The translations under genes and the position numbers were made by a program. Below are positions 1-8,952 of a stretch of DNA of 64,000 bases, piece after piece. The DNA lies in the NCBI GenBank assembly GCA_965657135.1, contig CBFHNF010000003.1:62001-126000 (forward strand), written 5' to 3'. The notes beneath the pieces were generated by a model. The model had not been told where the DNA came from, made no database searches, and saw only the letters and a program-made list of their open reading frames with translations. Numbering within the stretch: position 1 is the stretch's first letter; every line of letters begins with the position of its first letter. This DNA is from HIMB11 sp965657135 (GTDB lineage Bacteria > Pseudomonadota > Alphaproteobacteria > Rhodobacterales > Rhodobacteraceae).

Positions 1-1476
1 TCTGCCCAAATCCAAGAAATTGTATCCTATGCGGTGGGTCACGGCTCTATTGGCAATGCTCCTGTTATCAATCATACCAGTTTGATCGGAAACGGCTTTG
101 GCAAGTCAGAGTTGGAGAAAATCGAAGGCGCATTAGGCTCGGCATTCGACATCCGCTTTGTGTTCAACCAGTGGACCTTGGGTGAAGAATTCTGCACGAA
201 AGTGTTGGGAATCCCTCAGGCAAAGCTATCTGACCCATCTTTTGATATGCTGCGCCATTTAGGATACTCCAAAGCGAATATTGATGCGGCAAACGATCAC
301 GTCTGTGGAACCATGACATTAGAGGGCGCTCCGCATCTAAAGGATGAGCACTTGAACATCTTTGATTGTGCCAATCCTTGTGGCAAAAAGGGCAAGCGTT
401 ACTTGTCTGTAAACAGCCACATCACGATGATGGCGGCGGCACAATCGTTCATTTCCGGCGCAATCTCGAAAACGATCAATATGCCGAATGATGCGACGAT
501 TGAAGATTGTCAAAAAGCATATGAGCTAAGCTGGTCATTGGGTACCAAGGCAAACGCGCTTTATCGTGACGGTTCGAAATTGTCCCAACCCTTGGCAGCG
601 GCCTTGATCGAAGACGATGAAGAAGCGGCTGAAATCCTTGAAACAGGATCAACACAAGAAAAGGCGGCCGTTATCGCCGAAAAGATCATCGAAAAGGTTG
701 TGATCAAAGAGATCATCAAAACCGAACGCGAAAAAATGCCAGAGCGCCGCAAGGGATACACGCAAAAGGCCATCGTTGGTGGACACAAGGTGTATTTGCG
801 CACAGGCGAGTATTCTGATGGTTCTTTGGGTGAAATCTTTATCGACATGCACAAAGAGGGCGCAGGGTTCCGCGCGATGATGAACAACTTTGCCATCGCC
901 GTGTCGGTTGGTTTGCAATATGGTGTTCCACTGGAAGAGTTTGTTGACGCCTTTACCTTTACCAAGTTTGAGCCATCAGGCATGGTGCAGGGCAACGATA
1001 GCATTAAAAACGCAACCTCGATCCTTGACTACATCTTCCGTGAATTGGCTGTTAGCTATCTGGATCGGACTGATCTGGCACACGTTAAACCTGCCGGGGC
1101 AAGCTTTGATGACCTACACAAAGGTGATGAGGGTGCAAATGCTACAGACATCAGTGAAGATAGTGCAACTAAGTCACTGGAAATGCTGAAATCTATCAGT
1201 TCAACGGGATACCTAAGAAAGCGTTTACCACAAGAATTGATGTCGCTAAAACCTTCTGCTGACACTGCGCCGATGGCACTTGATGTCACGACGAACGCAG
1301 ATGCCGTCGCCACCGCAGCAGTAAGCGCGCCTGCCACAACGCTGGACGAGCGGACAAAAGCGAAAATGCAGGGATATGAAGGTGAGGCCTGTGGCGATTG
1401 TGGAAACTATACACTCGTGCGCAATGGCACCTGTATGAAATGCAACACCTGCGGCGCAACATCTGGCTGTAGCTAA
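1..1476 (+). CDS. nrdJ: Vitamin B12-dependent ribonucleotide reductase, C-terminal part (5' cut by window)
   Basis: Class II ribonucleotide reductase, which makes deoxyribonucleotides using adenosylcobalamin in the cytoplasm. The frame is open from base 1, so about 491 C-terminal residues are present and the start lies outside; the usual length of the family is about 1,200 residues. Visible family features are the SWxLGxKANALYRDGSKLSQPL-type block, the FISGAISKTINMPND segment, and a C-terminal cysteine-rich tail (CGDCGNY, then CMKCNTCG) that fits the zinc-finger/redox tail of NrdJ. A Rho-independent terminator follows about 100 bases after the stop, so this is the last gene of its transcript. 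The choice of NrdJ over class I enzymes rests on the tail and the loop motifs. Confidence 0.95.
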   Translation, partial: SAQIQEIVSYAVGHGSIGNAPVINHTSLIGNGFGKSELEKIEGALGSAFDIRFVFNQWTLGEEFCTKVLGIPQAKLSDPSFDMLRHLGYSKANIDAANDHVCGTMTLEGAPHLKDEHLNIFDCANPCGKKGKRYLSVNSHITMMAAAQSFISGAISKTINMPNDATIEDCQKAYELSWSLGTKANALYRDGSKLSQPLAAALIEDDEEAAEILETGSTQEKAAVIAEKIIEKVVIKEIIKTEREKMPERRKGYTQKAIVGGHKVYLRTGEYSDGSLGEIFIDMHKEGAGFRAMMNNFAIAVSVGLQYGVPLEEFVDAFTFTKFEPSGMVQGNDSIKNATSILDYIFRELAVSYLDRTDLAHVKPAGASFDDLHKGDEGANATDISEDSATKSLEMLKSISSTGYLRKRLPQELMSLKPSADTAPMALDVTTNADAVATAAVSAPATTLDERTKAKMQGYEGEACGDCGNYTLVRNGTCMKCNTCGATSGCS

Positions 1477-1576
1477 TCAGGACACGGGGCGGGTGCGCTC
1501 GCCCCTGACGATATTCAAGCCGCAGGCAAAAAAATTGATCGAGCAGTATAATGATGAGCTTGAATGTCGAAACTTT

Positions 1577-1603
1577 AAAGGGGGCCTCTGGCCCTCTTTT
1601 TTT
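1577..1603 (+). terminator. Rho-independent terminator after nrdJ
   Basis: A GC-rich hairpin (AGGGGGCC, loop TCT, GGCCCTCT) runs into seven T. It lies downstream of nrdJ and just before the convergent Lrp-like gene. Confidence 0.8.
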
Positions 1604-1644
1604 ATCTTATCCAGCATTGCTATGATCGCCTTTTCAAACAGTGT

Positions 1645-2061
1645 TCAAATGGGCAGGCGTGTGTGTTCCACAATTTTCTCCATCACGAAACTTGCCGAAA
1701 CATCAGAGGGTTCCAGCCGTTCAATCAATTCCTGATAAAGGCGGTCATAATCCTGAATATCGCGCACCACAGCGCGTAATAGATAATCCAAATCCCCACT
1801 CATCCGATATGCGCCCTGCACCTGAGGTAGAAGCTTGCAGGTTCGCTCCAATAATTTAATCCAATCTTTACTATGACTTGCGGTCTTTAGTTGAATGAAT
1901 ACTGTTAAATTCAAATCGAATGCAGCCGCATCCAGAACTGCAACCCGTGATGCAATTACGCCGTTTTGTTCCATTGCGCGAATGCGTTTCCAAACCGCGT
2001 TACGTGACAAACCAACGCTGTCTGAAATTTGATCAAGGCTTTGATCACTGTCGCAAACCAT
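1645..2061 (-). CDS. Lrp/AsnC-type regulator, probably truncated at its N-terminus
   Basis: Leucine-responsive/AsnC family DNA-binding protein. The second half of the winged helix-turn-helix is clear (SLDQISDSVGLSRNAVWKRI) and is followed by the ligand-sensing RAM domain with the GDLDYLL segment near residue 90. At 138 residues it is about 15-20 short of the family: the first helix (usually like DxxDRKIL) is missing and the ATG at 2061 sits exactly where an unrelated, MFS-like reading frame enters. The most likely history is a deletion that joined the start of a transporter gene to the body of this regulator. It may still be translated but with a damaged DNA-binding domain, so it could be a pseudogene. 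Confidence 0.7.
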   Translation of the reverse strand: MVCDSDQSLDQISDSVGLSRNAVWKRIRAMEQNGVIASRVAVLDAAAFDLNLTVFIQLKTASHSKDWIKLLERTCKLLPQVQGAYRMSGDLDYLLRAVVRDIQDYDRLYQELIERLEPSDVSASFVMEKIVEHTRLPI

Positions 2062-2195
2062 GGCAAAATCAACAGCATCAGGCCATCTGCAAAATTTGAA
2101 GCCACGCCACCAATAAGCAATTGTCGAAAGTTGTGATTTAAACGAAATAAATACAATACCATTTCACGAATGATACAACCTTTGGTCAAATCCAC
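2062..2195 (-). pseudogene. 5' remnant of an MFS-type transporter
   Basis: From about 2195 downwards one frame reads a membrane-protein start: LYLFRLNHNFRQLL, then GGVASNFADGLMLLILPWF. This resembles the first helix of major-facilitator transporters (the N-x-x-F-R-x-L ... G-D-G-x-x-x-x-x-x-P-W pattern). The frame then continues out of phase into the Lrp-like gene and stops after about 79 codons. Recognition is from family memory, not a search. Confidence 0.5.
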
Positions 2196-2209
2196 AAGAT
2201 CGCGAAATT

Positions 2210-2851
2210 TTACTGCTCAGCAAGCTGAGCCAAAACATCATCAATCACACGCTGCCATAATTCTGGGGGCTGTGCCCCAGGGAGGGCGTGCCGACCCGCG
2301 ACGATGAATGTTGGAACGGAATTGATCCCCATTTCACGTGCGGCGGCGTCTTTGTTACGAATGTCCTCGGCATCGGCATCCGATAACAGCAGTTTGCGCG
2401 TGACAGCCGCATCCATGCCACCTGCATCTGCAACATCGGATAACACGTCAACGTCCCCGATATCGCGGCCTTCAATAAAATAGGCTTTGAACAGGGCCGA
2501 AACGATCGGTGTTTGAACGCCCTCAATTCCAGCCCAATGGATCAAGCGATGGGCGTTCAGGGTGTTTGGTGTCACCTTGATCCCTTCTAGGTTTATATTT
2601 AGCCCCGCTTTTTCAGCGTGTTCTGCAACGGGCAAATAAGCCTTGATTGCATTATCCTTACCACCGAACTTTCCCTCTAAATATGCGCGACGATCCATTC
2701 CGCCATCTGGCATGTCAGGGTTTAGTTGAAACGGGTGCCATTCAATCGTGAAGGGGTGATTTGGTCGGCTTTCTAATGCACGATCCAAATGGGTTTTCCC
2801 AATAAAACACCAAGGACATATTGGATCTGAGAAGATATCGAGTTTAATCAT
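2210..2851 (-). CDS. DsbA-family oxidoreductase, FrnE / 2-hydroxychromene-2-carboxylate isomerase type
   Basis: Thioredoxin-fold protein of the FrnE/DsbA group, cytoplasmic as no signal peptide is present. The N-terminus reads MIKLDIFSDPICPWCFIGK, with the active-site CPWC near residue 14. Residues 50-200 are the alpha-helical insertion, and the C-terminal thioredoxin half holds the cis-proline motif GINSVPTFIV near residue 175. The 213-residue length is normal. It starts one base after the acyl-CoA ligase ends, so the two form an operon read from right to left. The exact substrate cannot be told; members act as disulfide isomerases or as glutathione-dependent isomerases of aromatic breakdown. 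Confidence 0.85.
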   Translation of the reverse strand: MIKLDIFSDPICPWCFIGKTHLDRALESRPNHPFTIEWHPFQLNPDMPDGGMDRRAYLEGKFGGKDNAIKAYLPVAEHAEKAGLNINLEGIKVTPNTLNAHRLIHWAGIEGVQTPIVSALFKAYFIEGRDIGDVDVLSDVADAGGMDAAVTRKLLLSDADAEDIRNKDAAAREMGINSVPTFIVAGRHALPGAQPPELWQRVIDDVLAQLAEQ

Positions 2852-2852
2852 G

Positions 2853-4379
2853 TCACAGATCCTTCATCTGGCGCAGGGCATTTCGATTGATTTTGCCGTT
2901 TGAATTAAGGGGTAATGCCTTTAGGCGGACATAGGCTTTTGGTTGCTTGTACTGCGCAAGGTGGGCTTGGGCAAATTCTTTTAGGGTGCTTTCAATGTCC
3001 CGTTGCTGAGATGTATAAAATGCAACAATGATTTTGACATCGCTTTTTATTTCAACTTCGACACATGCGATGGAGTCAATACCGTTTACTTGTCCAAAGG
3101 TTTGCTCGAGTTCGATTGGCGAGACGCGAAATCCCCCTGCATTCATCATGTCATCGTTACGACCCGTATAATAATAGGCCCCATTTTTACCGATGCGGGC
3201 ATGATCCCCAGTTAAAAACCAATCTTGTGCAAATTTACTGGCCGTTTCTGTGTCGGCATTGTAATAGCCCAACATCAACCCTGGATCATCCTTGTGAACG
3301 GCGATGATACCTTCTTCGCCCTCTAGGGCGGGGTGATTTGGATTATCAATCGATCGAAGAGATATTTTGCGCCCGTGTTGAGGCCAGCCAAGTGCTGTGT
3401 CTTTACTGGGACGGGACGGGGAAGAGGAAAGAAACGTCGAACATTCCGACATGCCAAACGCCTCATGGATATCAACACCTGTTTTTTTGCGCCACGTCTC
3501 TCTGATTTTTGGAGATAATTTTTCTCCCGCTGACAGAACATGACGCAGCTTCGATATCGTAAATTGTTCGGGCAGATCCGAATTTAGTTTCCGAATAACT
3601 CCAGGTGCGGCGGCGAATAAGGTAGCATCGTGGCGTGACAGCAAAAGAGGCAATAAGCTTAGTTCTATTTTTTGATCAGGGATCAAGGCGGTTGCACCAA
3701 CGCTCCATGGATCCATCAGCCCCGTACCCAATGTGAATGTCCAATTAAACGCACCTGCGTGTAACAAACGGTCTTCCCCCGATAATTCATACCAATCACG
3801 GATCATCATGCGCCGCGCCCATATCGCACGGTGTGCATGCATCACCGCCCTAGGACGTCCCGAAGTCCCAGAGGTATAAACGATATAGGCCAATCGACTT
3901 GGGTCACCGCGATCAAATTGGGCATTGGGCAATGTCTTAAATTGCGACAGGTGCATTAATGTTGCGACCTTGATCGTGCTGGGGGCAAGAGCAGCGATGT
4001 CATCATGCACAATCAATTTTGGCCTGATTTCATCAATGATATGCGCAACCTCTGGCGCGCTAAGCTGGCTCGATGTAGGTACAGGAATTGCGCCAATCGC
4101 GATGGATGCAAGGTAGGTGATTGGAAAATCGACCGTATTCCCAAGGCGCATTAAAATCCGATCTCCAGGGGTGATCCCTAGGTTTAAAAAACCCTGCGCC
4201 ACTCCTAAGACATCTGACTGTAACTGTGCATAGCTAAATCTACGCGCCCCAGAATTTGATAAAACCGATAGCGCGACTTTTTCAGGTGATAGATCCGCAT
4301 GTGCCAAGACATATTCGGCCATATTGAACGCTGTCGGACAGGGGGCGTGTATATCACTTATATCTGGATAGGAATTCAT
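2853..4379 (-). CDS. AMP-dependent acyl-CoA synthetase (ANL superfamily, benzoate-CoA-ligase-like)
   Basis: Activates a carboxylic acid with ATP and CoA through an acyl-adenylate. The P-loop-like YTSGTSGRPRAVMHAHRA lies near residues 168-185, the GMSE motif near 316, the FLTGDHA hinge motif near 390, and the catalytic lysine in NSNGKINRNALR near the C-terminus. The 508 residues are typical. The general layout resembles benzoate/aryl-CoA ligases, but the substrate is not certain. It is cotranscribed with the FrnE-like gene downstream and faces a divergent XRE-cupin regulator, a common arrangement for a substrate-induced catabolic unit. Confidence 0.85.
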   Translation of the reverse strand: MNSYPDISDIHAPCPTAFNMAEYVLAHADLSPEKVALSVLSNSGARRFSYAQLQSDVLGVAQGFLNLGITPGDRILMRLGNTVDFPITYLASIAIGAIPVPTSSQLSAPEVAHIIDEIRPKLIVHDDIAALAPSTIKVATLMHLSQFKTLPNAQFDRGDPSRLAYIVYTSGTSGRPRAVMHAHRAIWARRMMIRDWYELSGEDRLLHAGAFNWTFTLGTGLMDPWSVGATALIPDQKIELSLLPLLLSRHDATLFAAAPGVIRKLNSDLPEQFTISKLRHVLSAGEKLSPKIRETWRKKTGVDIHEAFGMSECSTFLSSSPSRPSKDTALGWPQHGRKISLRSIDNPNHPALEGEEGIIAVHKDDPGLMLGYYNADTETASKFAQDWFLTGDHARIGKNGAYYYTGRNDDMMNAGGFRVSPIELEQTFGQVNGIDSIACVEVEIKSDVKIIVAFYTSQQRDIESTLKEFAQAHLAQYKQPKAYVRLKALPLNSNGKINRNALRQMKDL

Positions 4380-4443
4380 GGATTTTTCCTATGCCAGAGG
4401 TCATTCAGTTGCAAGCCTTCGCTGTGCGCTGTATACGACCCGC

Positions 4444-5067
4444 ATGAGTGAAACAGACCCAAAACAACTGATCAAGATTGCGCGAGAAAATGGATCTGAG
4501 GATTTTGCAGAACCTCTGAATTTAGGATCGCGTGTGCGTGATTTGCGAAAAGCGCGCAATTGGACATTGGAACAGGCCGCACAACATGCAGGCCTTGCAC
4601 GATCGACGTTATCAAAAATTGAAAATGGCCAAATGTCGCCAACTTATGATGCGTTGAAAAAATTGGCGGTTGGTTTGGATATTTCTGTCCCTCAGCTGTT
4701 CACACCACCGGTCAAAGATCAGATCAATGGTCGCATGGTTGTGACCAAAAACGGGCAGGGCACTGCCCATGCCACAACAACATATGAACATGAATTGCTG
4801 GCAGATGGGCTGACCAAAAAACAAATGCTGCCCTACCGCGCACGTGTTCGCGCCCGCACGATTGAGGAATTTGACGGCTGGGTGCGCCATGATGGGGAAG
4901 AGTTTTTATACGTCCTAACGGGCGTTATTTGTTTATATACCGAGTTTTATGAACCGATTGAAATGCGTCGCGGCGACACTGCCTATTATGATGCCAGTAT
5001 GGGACATAACGTTATTTCACTTAGTGATGAGGACGCGACAATTCTCTGGGTTACAGCCCTAACTTAA
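4444..5067 (+). CDS. XRE-family regulator with C-terminal cupin
   Basis: Transcription regulator of 207 residues: helix-turn-helix (LGSRVRDLRKARNWTLEQAA, then GLARSTLSKIENGQMSPTYDALKKLA) at about residues 27-80 and a cupin sensor at 130-205 (EEFLYVLTG, then MRRGDTAYYDASMGHNV). The ATG at 4444 is preferred over one at 4378, because the latter would overlap the start codon of the divergent acyl-CoA ligase and leave no promoter space. Divergence suggests it controls the ligase-FrnE operon, probably sensing the acid or its CoA ester. Confidence 0.85.
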   Translation: MSETDPKQLIKIARENGSEDFAEPLNLGSRVRDLRKARNWTLEQAAQHAGLARSTLSKIENGQMSPTYDALKKLAVGLDISVPQLFTPPVKDQINGRMVVTKNGQGTAHATTTYEHELLADGLTKKQMLPYRARVRARTIEEFDGWVRHDGEEFLYVLTGVICLYTEFYEPIEMRRGDTAYYDASMGHNVISLSDEDATILWVTALT

Positions 5068-5212
5068 GGATCGCACGCGGCGATACAGAGTTTGGTGTAA
5101 TTGTCGTACTGACCTTTACGTTTTTGCTTGGTGCACCTTGAATCGTCATGCTTGGTTTAACTTGACAGGCACCCAAAGTAACCGCGATCACAATTAATAA
5201 AAATAGTCTCAT
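5051..5212 (-). CDS. Small lipoprotein
   Basis: A 53-residue protein with an N-terminal hydrophobic stretch and a lipobox ending VTLGAC, so it is expected to be lipid-anchored after cleavage. The ATG at 5212 has a good ribosome-binding site (AAGGGGCG) and lies 11 bases after the stop of the peptide-binding protein, indicating an operon. The mature part (about 37 residues) has no domain I recognise. Its 3' end overlaps that of the convergent regulator by 17 bases. Confidence 0.7.
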   Translation of the reverse strand: MRLFLLIVIAVTLGACQVKPSMTIQGAPSKNVKVSTTITPNSVSPRAILKLGL

Positions 5213-5223
5213 TATATCGCCCC

Positions 5224-7035
5224 TTATTGCTTGCTCCACCAAACATCAGGGAAAAACCCAATGCGATCCCCATATATTGGTGTGCGTTTTGGAAACTCCA
5301 AATGTGATTTATGTGCAATACGACTGGGGCCATTGTGGTAAATCGGAATAACATATCGCCCAGCTGTCAAAACACGATCCATTGCACGAACAGCATCCAA
5401 AAATTCTTGACGCGACTTTGCTGTGTTCAAGGCGTCAATCATCGCATCCAGTGCTGGGGATTTAACACCCATCAAATTTCGCGTGCCCTCAACGTCCGCG
5501 TATTCTTGACCCCAATACAAGCGTTGTTCGTTACCAGGTGATAGCGAGAGGGAACGCGCAAAAGGTGTCATGTCAAAATCCAACGATTTGCGGCGCTCGG
5601 CATATTGCGCACCATCAACCAAATCGACTTCGACCGTTATGCCCAAGCGAGAAAGAGCATCCATATAGAGTTCAACAATAGACAGGTATTCCTGAGCACC
5701 TTGGCGCAGTAAAATATTAAAGCGAACAGGTTCTCCGTCTGCTGCAACCAAGGCCCCATCCATTACGGAATACCCAGCCTGTTCCAACAGGTTTGCTGCC
5801 ACACGCATATTTTTGCGATTTCGTTCAGTTCCATCCGTGTTTGGAAAGCGATACCCAGATAGCGTATCAGGCAATAACTGATCACTAAAGGGGGCCAGCA
5901 AGTCCGCAACCCCATCCGTTGCCGCGCCTGCGCGCATGCCAAGGATTGAGTTGCCAAAGTAGCTTTGAATTCGGTCTTGGCGACCTCCAGTTTGCGTATC
6001 ATTGATATATTCAAAGTTAAACGCTTCAATCATCGCCTGACGCACACGCCAATCTGCAAACAATTCGCGTCGTGTATTCATGACCAACCCACGCATTCCG
6101 GTGGGGCGTTGATGTGGAATTTCGGATTTCACCATATCCCCGTTTTGCATCGCAGGAAAATTATACTGTGTTTCCCATTGTTCTGCGTTGCCTTCACGCA
6201 TCATATCGATTTCACCCGACTTAAAGGCTTCAAACAACACGGCTGCGTCACCAAAATATTCGAGTTTGATTTCATCAAAATTGTTTGTACCCCGACGAAA
6301 TCCCAGATCGCGCCCCCAATAGTTTGCGTCACGAGTCAGTGTGATGCTGCGCCCAGCGTCGACGGATGAAATCACATAGGGTGCAGATGTTATTGGATTA
6401 ACATCCAGCCCCGATTCCGTGAAATCGACACCGTCCCATTGTGCCTTTTTCAAGATAGGGCGCATGCCTGCCAAAAGTGCGAGCTCTGGGTTATCTTCGT
6501 TGAATGTTAAGCGAAGCGAGCGGGGGCCTGTTTTTTCGATTGTTTCGATTTTTTCCCATAATCCACGGTAGCGCCAATGCCCAACCGTTCCCAAGGTTTC
6601 ATAAGACCAAAGAACATCTTCGACTGTGACAGGGCTGCCGTCGGAAAAACGTGCCTCTGGCCTTAGGTTAAATTCCACCCATTCGCGGTTTGGCCCCGTT
6701 TCGATCGTTTCCGCCAACACTCCATATAGTGTGAACGGCTCGTCCCATGATCTTCCCATCAGCGTTTCATAGGCCCAAAAGCGCAGCTGCCAAGGGGCAC
6801 GTCCTTTGATGATATGTGGGTTCAGCGAATCGAATCCCCCGACTTCACCAAGAATCAGTCTTCCTCCCTTGGGTGCATTGGGATTCGCATACGGCAGCGA
6901 AACAAAATTTTCCTCCAGATCAGGTGTTCCATACATTGAAATCGCGCCAATCGGTTCTGCCGTGGCGGGTGTGGATATAATGGCCACACCTATGGCGATA
7001 GCCTTAATTCCTTGGTGAATCTTGGAAAACATCAT
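5224..7035 (-). CDS. ABC-transporter substrate-binding protein, YejA-like (family 5)
   Basis: Periplasmic binding protein of the dipeptide/oligopeptide family, 603 residues, with a signal peptide ending near TPATA|EPIG. The order of motifs (GGRLILGEVGGFDSLNPHI near residue 57, FNLRPEARFSDGSPVT near 123, then the C-terminal DVWW near the end) is typical of YejA-type proteins, which feed microcin C or murein-peptide-like ligands to YejBEF. No permease or ATPase gene adjoins in the window: the next gene upstream is separated and faces away, so its transporter partner must be encoded elsewhere. A small lipoprotein follows in the same transcript. Confidence 0.85.
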   Translation of the reverse strand: MMFSKIHQGIKAIAIGVAIISTPATAEPIGAISMYGTPDLEENFVSLPYANPNAPKGGRLILGEVGGFDSLNPHIIKGRAPWQLRFWAYETLMGRSWDEPFTLYGVLAETIETGPNREWVEFNLRPEARFSDGSPVTVEDVLWSYETLGTVGHWRYRGLWEKIETIEKTGPRSLRLTFNEDNPELALLAGMRPILKKAQWDGVDFTESGLDVNPITSAPYVISSVDAGRSITLTRDANYWGRDLGFRRGTNNFDEIKLEYFGDAAVLFEAFKSGEIDMMREGNAEQWETQYNFPAMQNGDMVKSEIPHQRPTGMRGLVMNTRRELFADWRVRQAMIEAFNFEYINDTQTGGRQDRIQSYFGNSILGMRAGAATDGVADLLAPFSDQLLPDTLSGYRFPNTDGTERNRKNMRVAANLLEQAGYSVMDGALVAADGEPVRFNILLRQGAQEYLSIVELYMDALSRLGITVEVDLVDGAQYAERRKSLDFDMTPFARSLSLSPGNEQRLYWGQEYADVEGTRNLMGVKSPALDAMIDALNTAKSRQEFLDAVRAMDRVLTAGRYVIPIYHNGPSRIAHKSHLEFPKRTPIYGDRIGFFPDVWWSKQ

Positions 7036-7108
7036 GCGTTTCTCGTTTTAATTTTCATGCTCTGATCATCAGCGTAAAGCTCAATCTGTCAAAATTCAAA
7101 CTTTTAGC

Positions 7109-7137
7109 TTGGAGTGGACATAGATTAACGGTATAAA
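7109..7137 (+). promoter_or_regulatory. Sigma-70-type promoter of the small RNA
   Basis: TTGGAG (7109-7114) and TATAAA (7132-7137) are exactly 17 bases apart, predicting a start near 7144. No protein-coding frame begins there; a terminator lies 75 bases on. Confidence 0.6.
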
Positions 7138-7143
7138 GAGGAT

Positions 7144-7219
7144 ACTGCTCGATAGGTTTCTTGCCTGTATGAAACCTGCCTCAATGACTTGGCGCCTGCT
7201 TTCGCAGGCGCTTTTTTTT
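7144..7219 (+). ncRNA. Candidate small non-coding RNA
   Basis: A roughly 76-nucleotide transcript is predicted between the promoter at 7109-7137 and a strong terminator. It has two stem-loops: a perfect 7-bp stem AGGTTTC/GAAACCT (7154-7160 with 7171-7177) and the terminator stem GCGCCTGC/GCAGGCGC (7192-7199 with 7204-7211, loop TTTC) followed by eight T. The upstream gene on this side runs the other way, so the terminator serves no known gene. I do not recognise the RNA family; it could be a base-pairing regulator. It lies 80 bases before bdhA and does not read into it. Confidence 0.6.
7192..7219 (+). terminator. Rho-independent terminator of the candidate small RNA
   Basis: Perfect 8-bp GC-rich stem with a TTTC loop and a run of eight T. 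Confidence 0.85.
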
Positions 7220-7299
7220 GTTCTGATGATCAAGATCGCTTGTTTCAGCGACGCAAACGCGAAATAAGGACGTCAGATAGTTTAGAAGGAGCCAGTTAG

Positions 7300-8073
7300 A
7301 TGGAATTGTCAGGTAAGCGCGCTGTCATTACTGGGTCAACATCTGGTATTGGATTGGGCATCGCCCGTGCAATGGCGAAGGCAGGAGCAGATATTGTCCT
7401 AAACTCGTTCACGAATGAAGATTCAGATCACGCATTGGCCGCTAGCATAGCAGCCGAATTTGGCGTGAATGCTACTTTCATACAGGCTGATATGACCAGT
7501 CCCGATGCATGCCGCGGGTTAATCAACGCCCATGAAACCTGTGACATTCTTATAAATAATGCAGGGATACAGCACGTCGCGCCAATTGATGATTTTCCGG
7601 TGGAAAAATGGGATGCCATCATTGCCATTAACCTGAGTTCAGCATTTCATACAACGGCGGCAGCATTGCCAAAAATGCGCGCGTCAGGATGGGGCAGAGT
7701 GATCAATATTTCATCTGCTCATGGCCTGACCGCATCTCCATTTAAGTCTGCCTATATCGCTGCAAAACACGGTATCATTGGTTTAACAAAAACCACGGCA
7801 TTAGAAACAGCAGAAGAGCCCATTACCGCGAATGCGATCTGCCCTGGCTATGTCCTCACGCCCTTGGTCGAAGCACAACTTCCCGCTACAATGGAAAAAT
7901 ACGGGATGGGTCGTGATGAAGTCATAAAAAAGGTCATGTTAGAGCGCCAGCCCAGTCGTGAATTCGCAACTGTCGAACAGCTGGGTGGCACTTGTGTGTT
8001 CCTGTCCTCTCCCTCGGCAGATCAGATAACGGGTACCACGCTAAGTGTAGATGGTGGTTGGACAGCGTTATAA
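7300..8073 (+). CDS. bdhA: 3-hydroxybutyrate dehydrogenase (short-chain dehydrogenase)
   Basis: NAD-dependent oxidation of 3-hydroxybutyrate to acetoacetate, used when stored polyhydroxybutyrate or ketone bodies are consumed. The Rossmann motif GSTSGIGLGIA is near residue 11, NNAGIQH near 87, the catalytic serine in NISSAHG near 140, and YIAAK near 155; the C-terminal VDGGWTAL is also typical. The length (257) fits. AGAAGGAG lies ahead of the ATG at 7300. It stands alone, between the candidate small RNA and a convergent DUF502 gene. Other short-chain dehydrogenases share these motifs, but the HVAPI and GLTASPFKSAYIAAKHGI stretches are those of 3-hydroxybutyrate dehydrogenase. Confidence 0.88.
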   Translation: MELSGKRAVITGSTSGIGLGIARAMAKAGADIVLNSFTNEDSDHALAASIAAEFGVNATFIQADMTSPDACRGLINAHETCDILINNAGIQHVAPIDDFPVEKWDAIIAINLSSAFHTTAAALPKMRASGWGRVINISSAHGLTASPFKSAYIAAKHGIIGLTKTTALETAEEPITANAICPGYVLTPLVEAQLPATMEKYGMGRDEVIKKVMLERQPSREFATVEQLGGTCVFLSSPSADQITGTTLSVDGGWTAL

Positions 8074-8156
8074 TTCAATACAATTTTGTTTATTTGATTA
8101 ACTGAATGTTTACTTAATAATCCGCTAATCATTGCCGAATGCCAAGGCATCCGCGT

Positions 8157-8900
8157 TTAATAAACGCTTTCACTTTGTTCGTCCTTCTTTTGGACGACAT
8201 CGGTAGGTTCGCTTAATTGCGAAGGAGGATACACAAGCCCCGCTGAAATCACTAATTTCGCGGCATCTTCAATGCTCATGTCTAGTTCAATGATATCAGA
8301 TTGTGGGAAAAATAATAAAAAGCCCGATGTCGGATTAGGTGTTGTTGGTACAAATACAGAAACTAATTGATCGCCATTGCCAGCATGTTGGGCAACTTCG
8401 CCGCGCGCTACTGTTGATATAAACCCAATCGCCCAAATGCCACGGCGAGGGTATTGAATAAGGCATGCTTTTTCGAAAGAGCGCTCTTGTTGTGCGAAGA
8501 CTGTTTCAGCAATTTGTTTTACGCCACCGTAAATGGATCGCACAACAGGCATGCGGTGTACCAAGTTTTCGCCGTACCGGATGAGAGAACGTCCAATCAA
8601 ACCTTTGGCAAGCCAACCAATGAGGGTCGTGAATAATAAGAAAAAGACCACGCCCAAACCGCGTATATTGACTTCGGTTTCTGGCCCTAAAATTGCTTGG
8701 ATCAAAGCTTCAGGTTGATAACTCTCTGGTACGAACGGCAATACAAATCCATCCACCCAGCCTATTACGGTCCAGATCAGCCAAACCGTCAATCCCACAG
8801 GAGCAATGACAACAATCCCTGTCAAAAAGCTATTACGTAATCCTGAATACCACGGCGTGCGTAGTTTGGGCTGGGGATCTTGGTCGAACATCTGTGTCAT
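8157..8900 (-). CDS. DUF502 family inner-membrane protein
   Basis: A 247-residue protein with two membrane spans near the N-terminus (GIVVIAPVGLTVWLIWTVIG and VVFFLLFTTLIGWLAKGLIG) followed by a soluble domain with the conserved VRSIYGGVKQIAETVF and the FVPTTPNPTSGFLLFFP stretch that define DUF502. Function is unknown. It stands alone: bdhA converges on it and psuG lies upstream on the same strand 52 bases away. Confidence 0.85.
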   Translation of the reverse strand: MTQMFDQDPQPKLRTPWYSGLRNSFLTGIVVIAPVGLTVWLIWTVIGWVDGFVLPFVPESYQPEALIQAILGPETEVNIRGLGVVFFLLFTTLIGWLAKGLIGRSLIRYGENLVHRMPVVRSIYGGVKQIAETVFAQQERSFEKACLIQYPRRGIWAIGFISTVARGEVAQHAGNGDQLVSVFVPTTPNPTSGFLLFFPQSDIIELDMSIEDAAKLVISAGLVYPPSQLSEPTDVVQKKDEQSESVY

Positions 8901-8952
8901 CGCTGCCTTCTCTCACGGGTAACATAGGTAGCAATGAATTGGGTGACAATGC

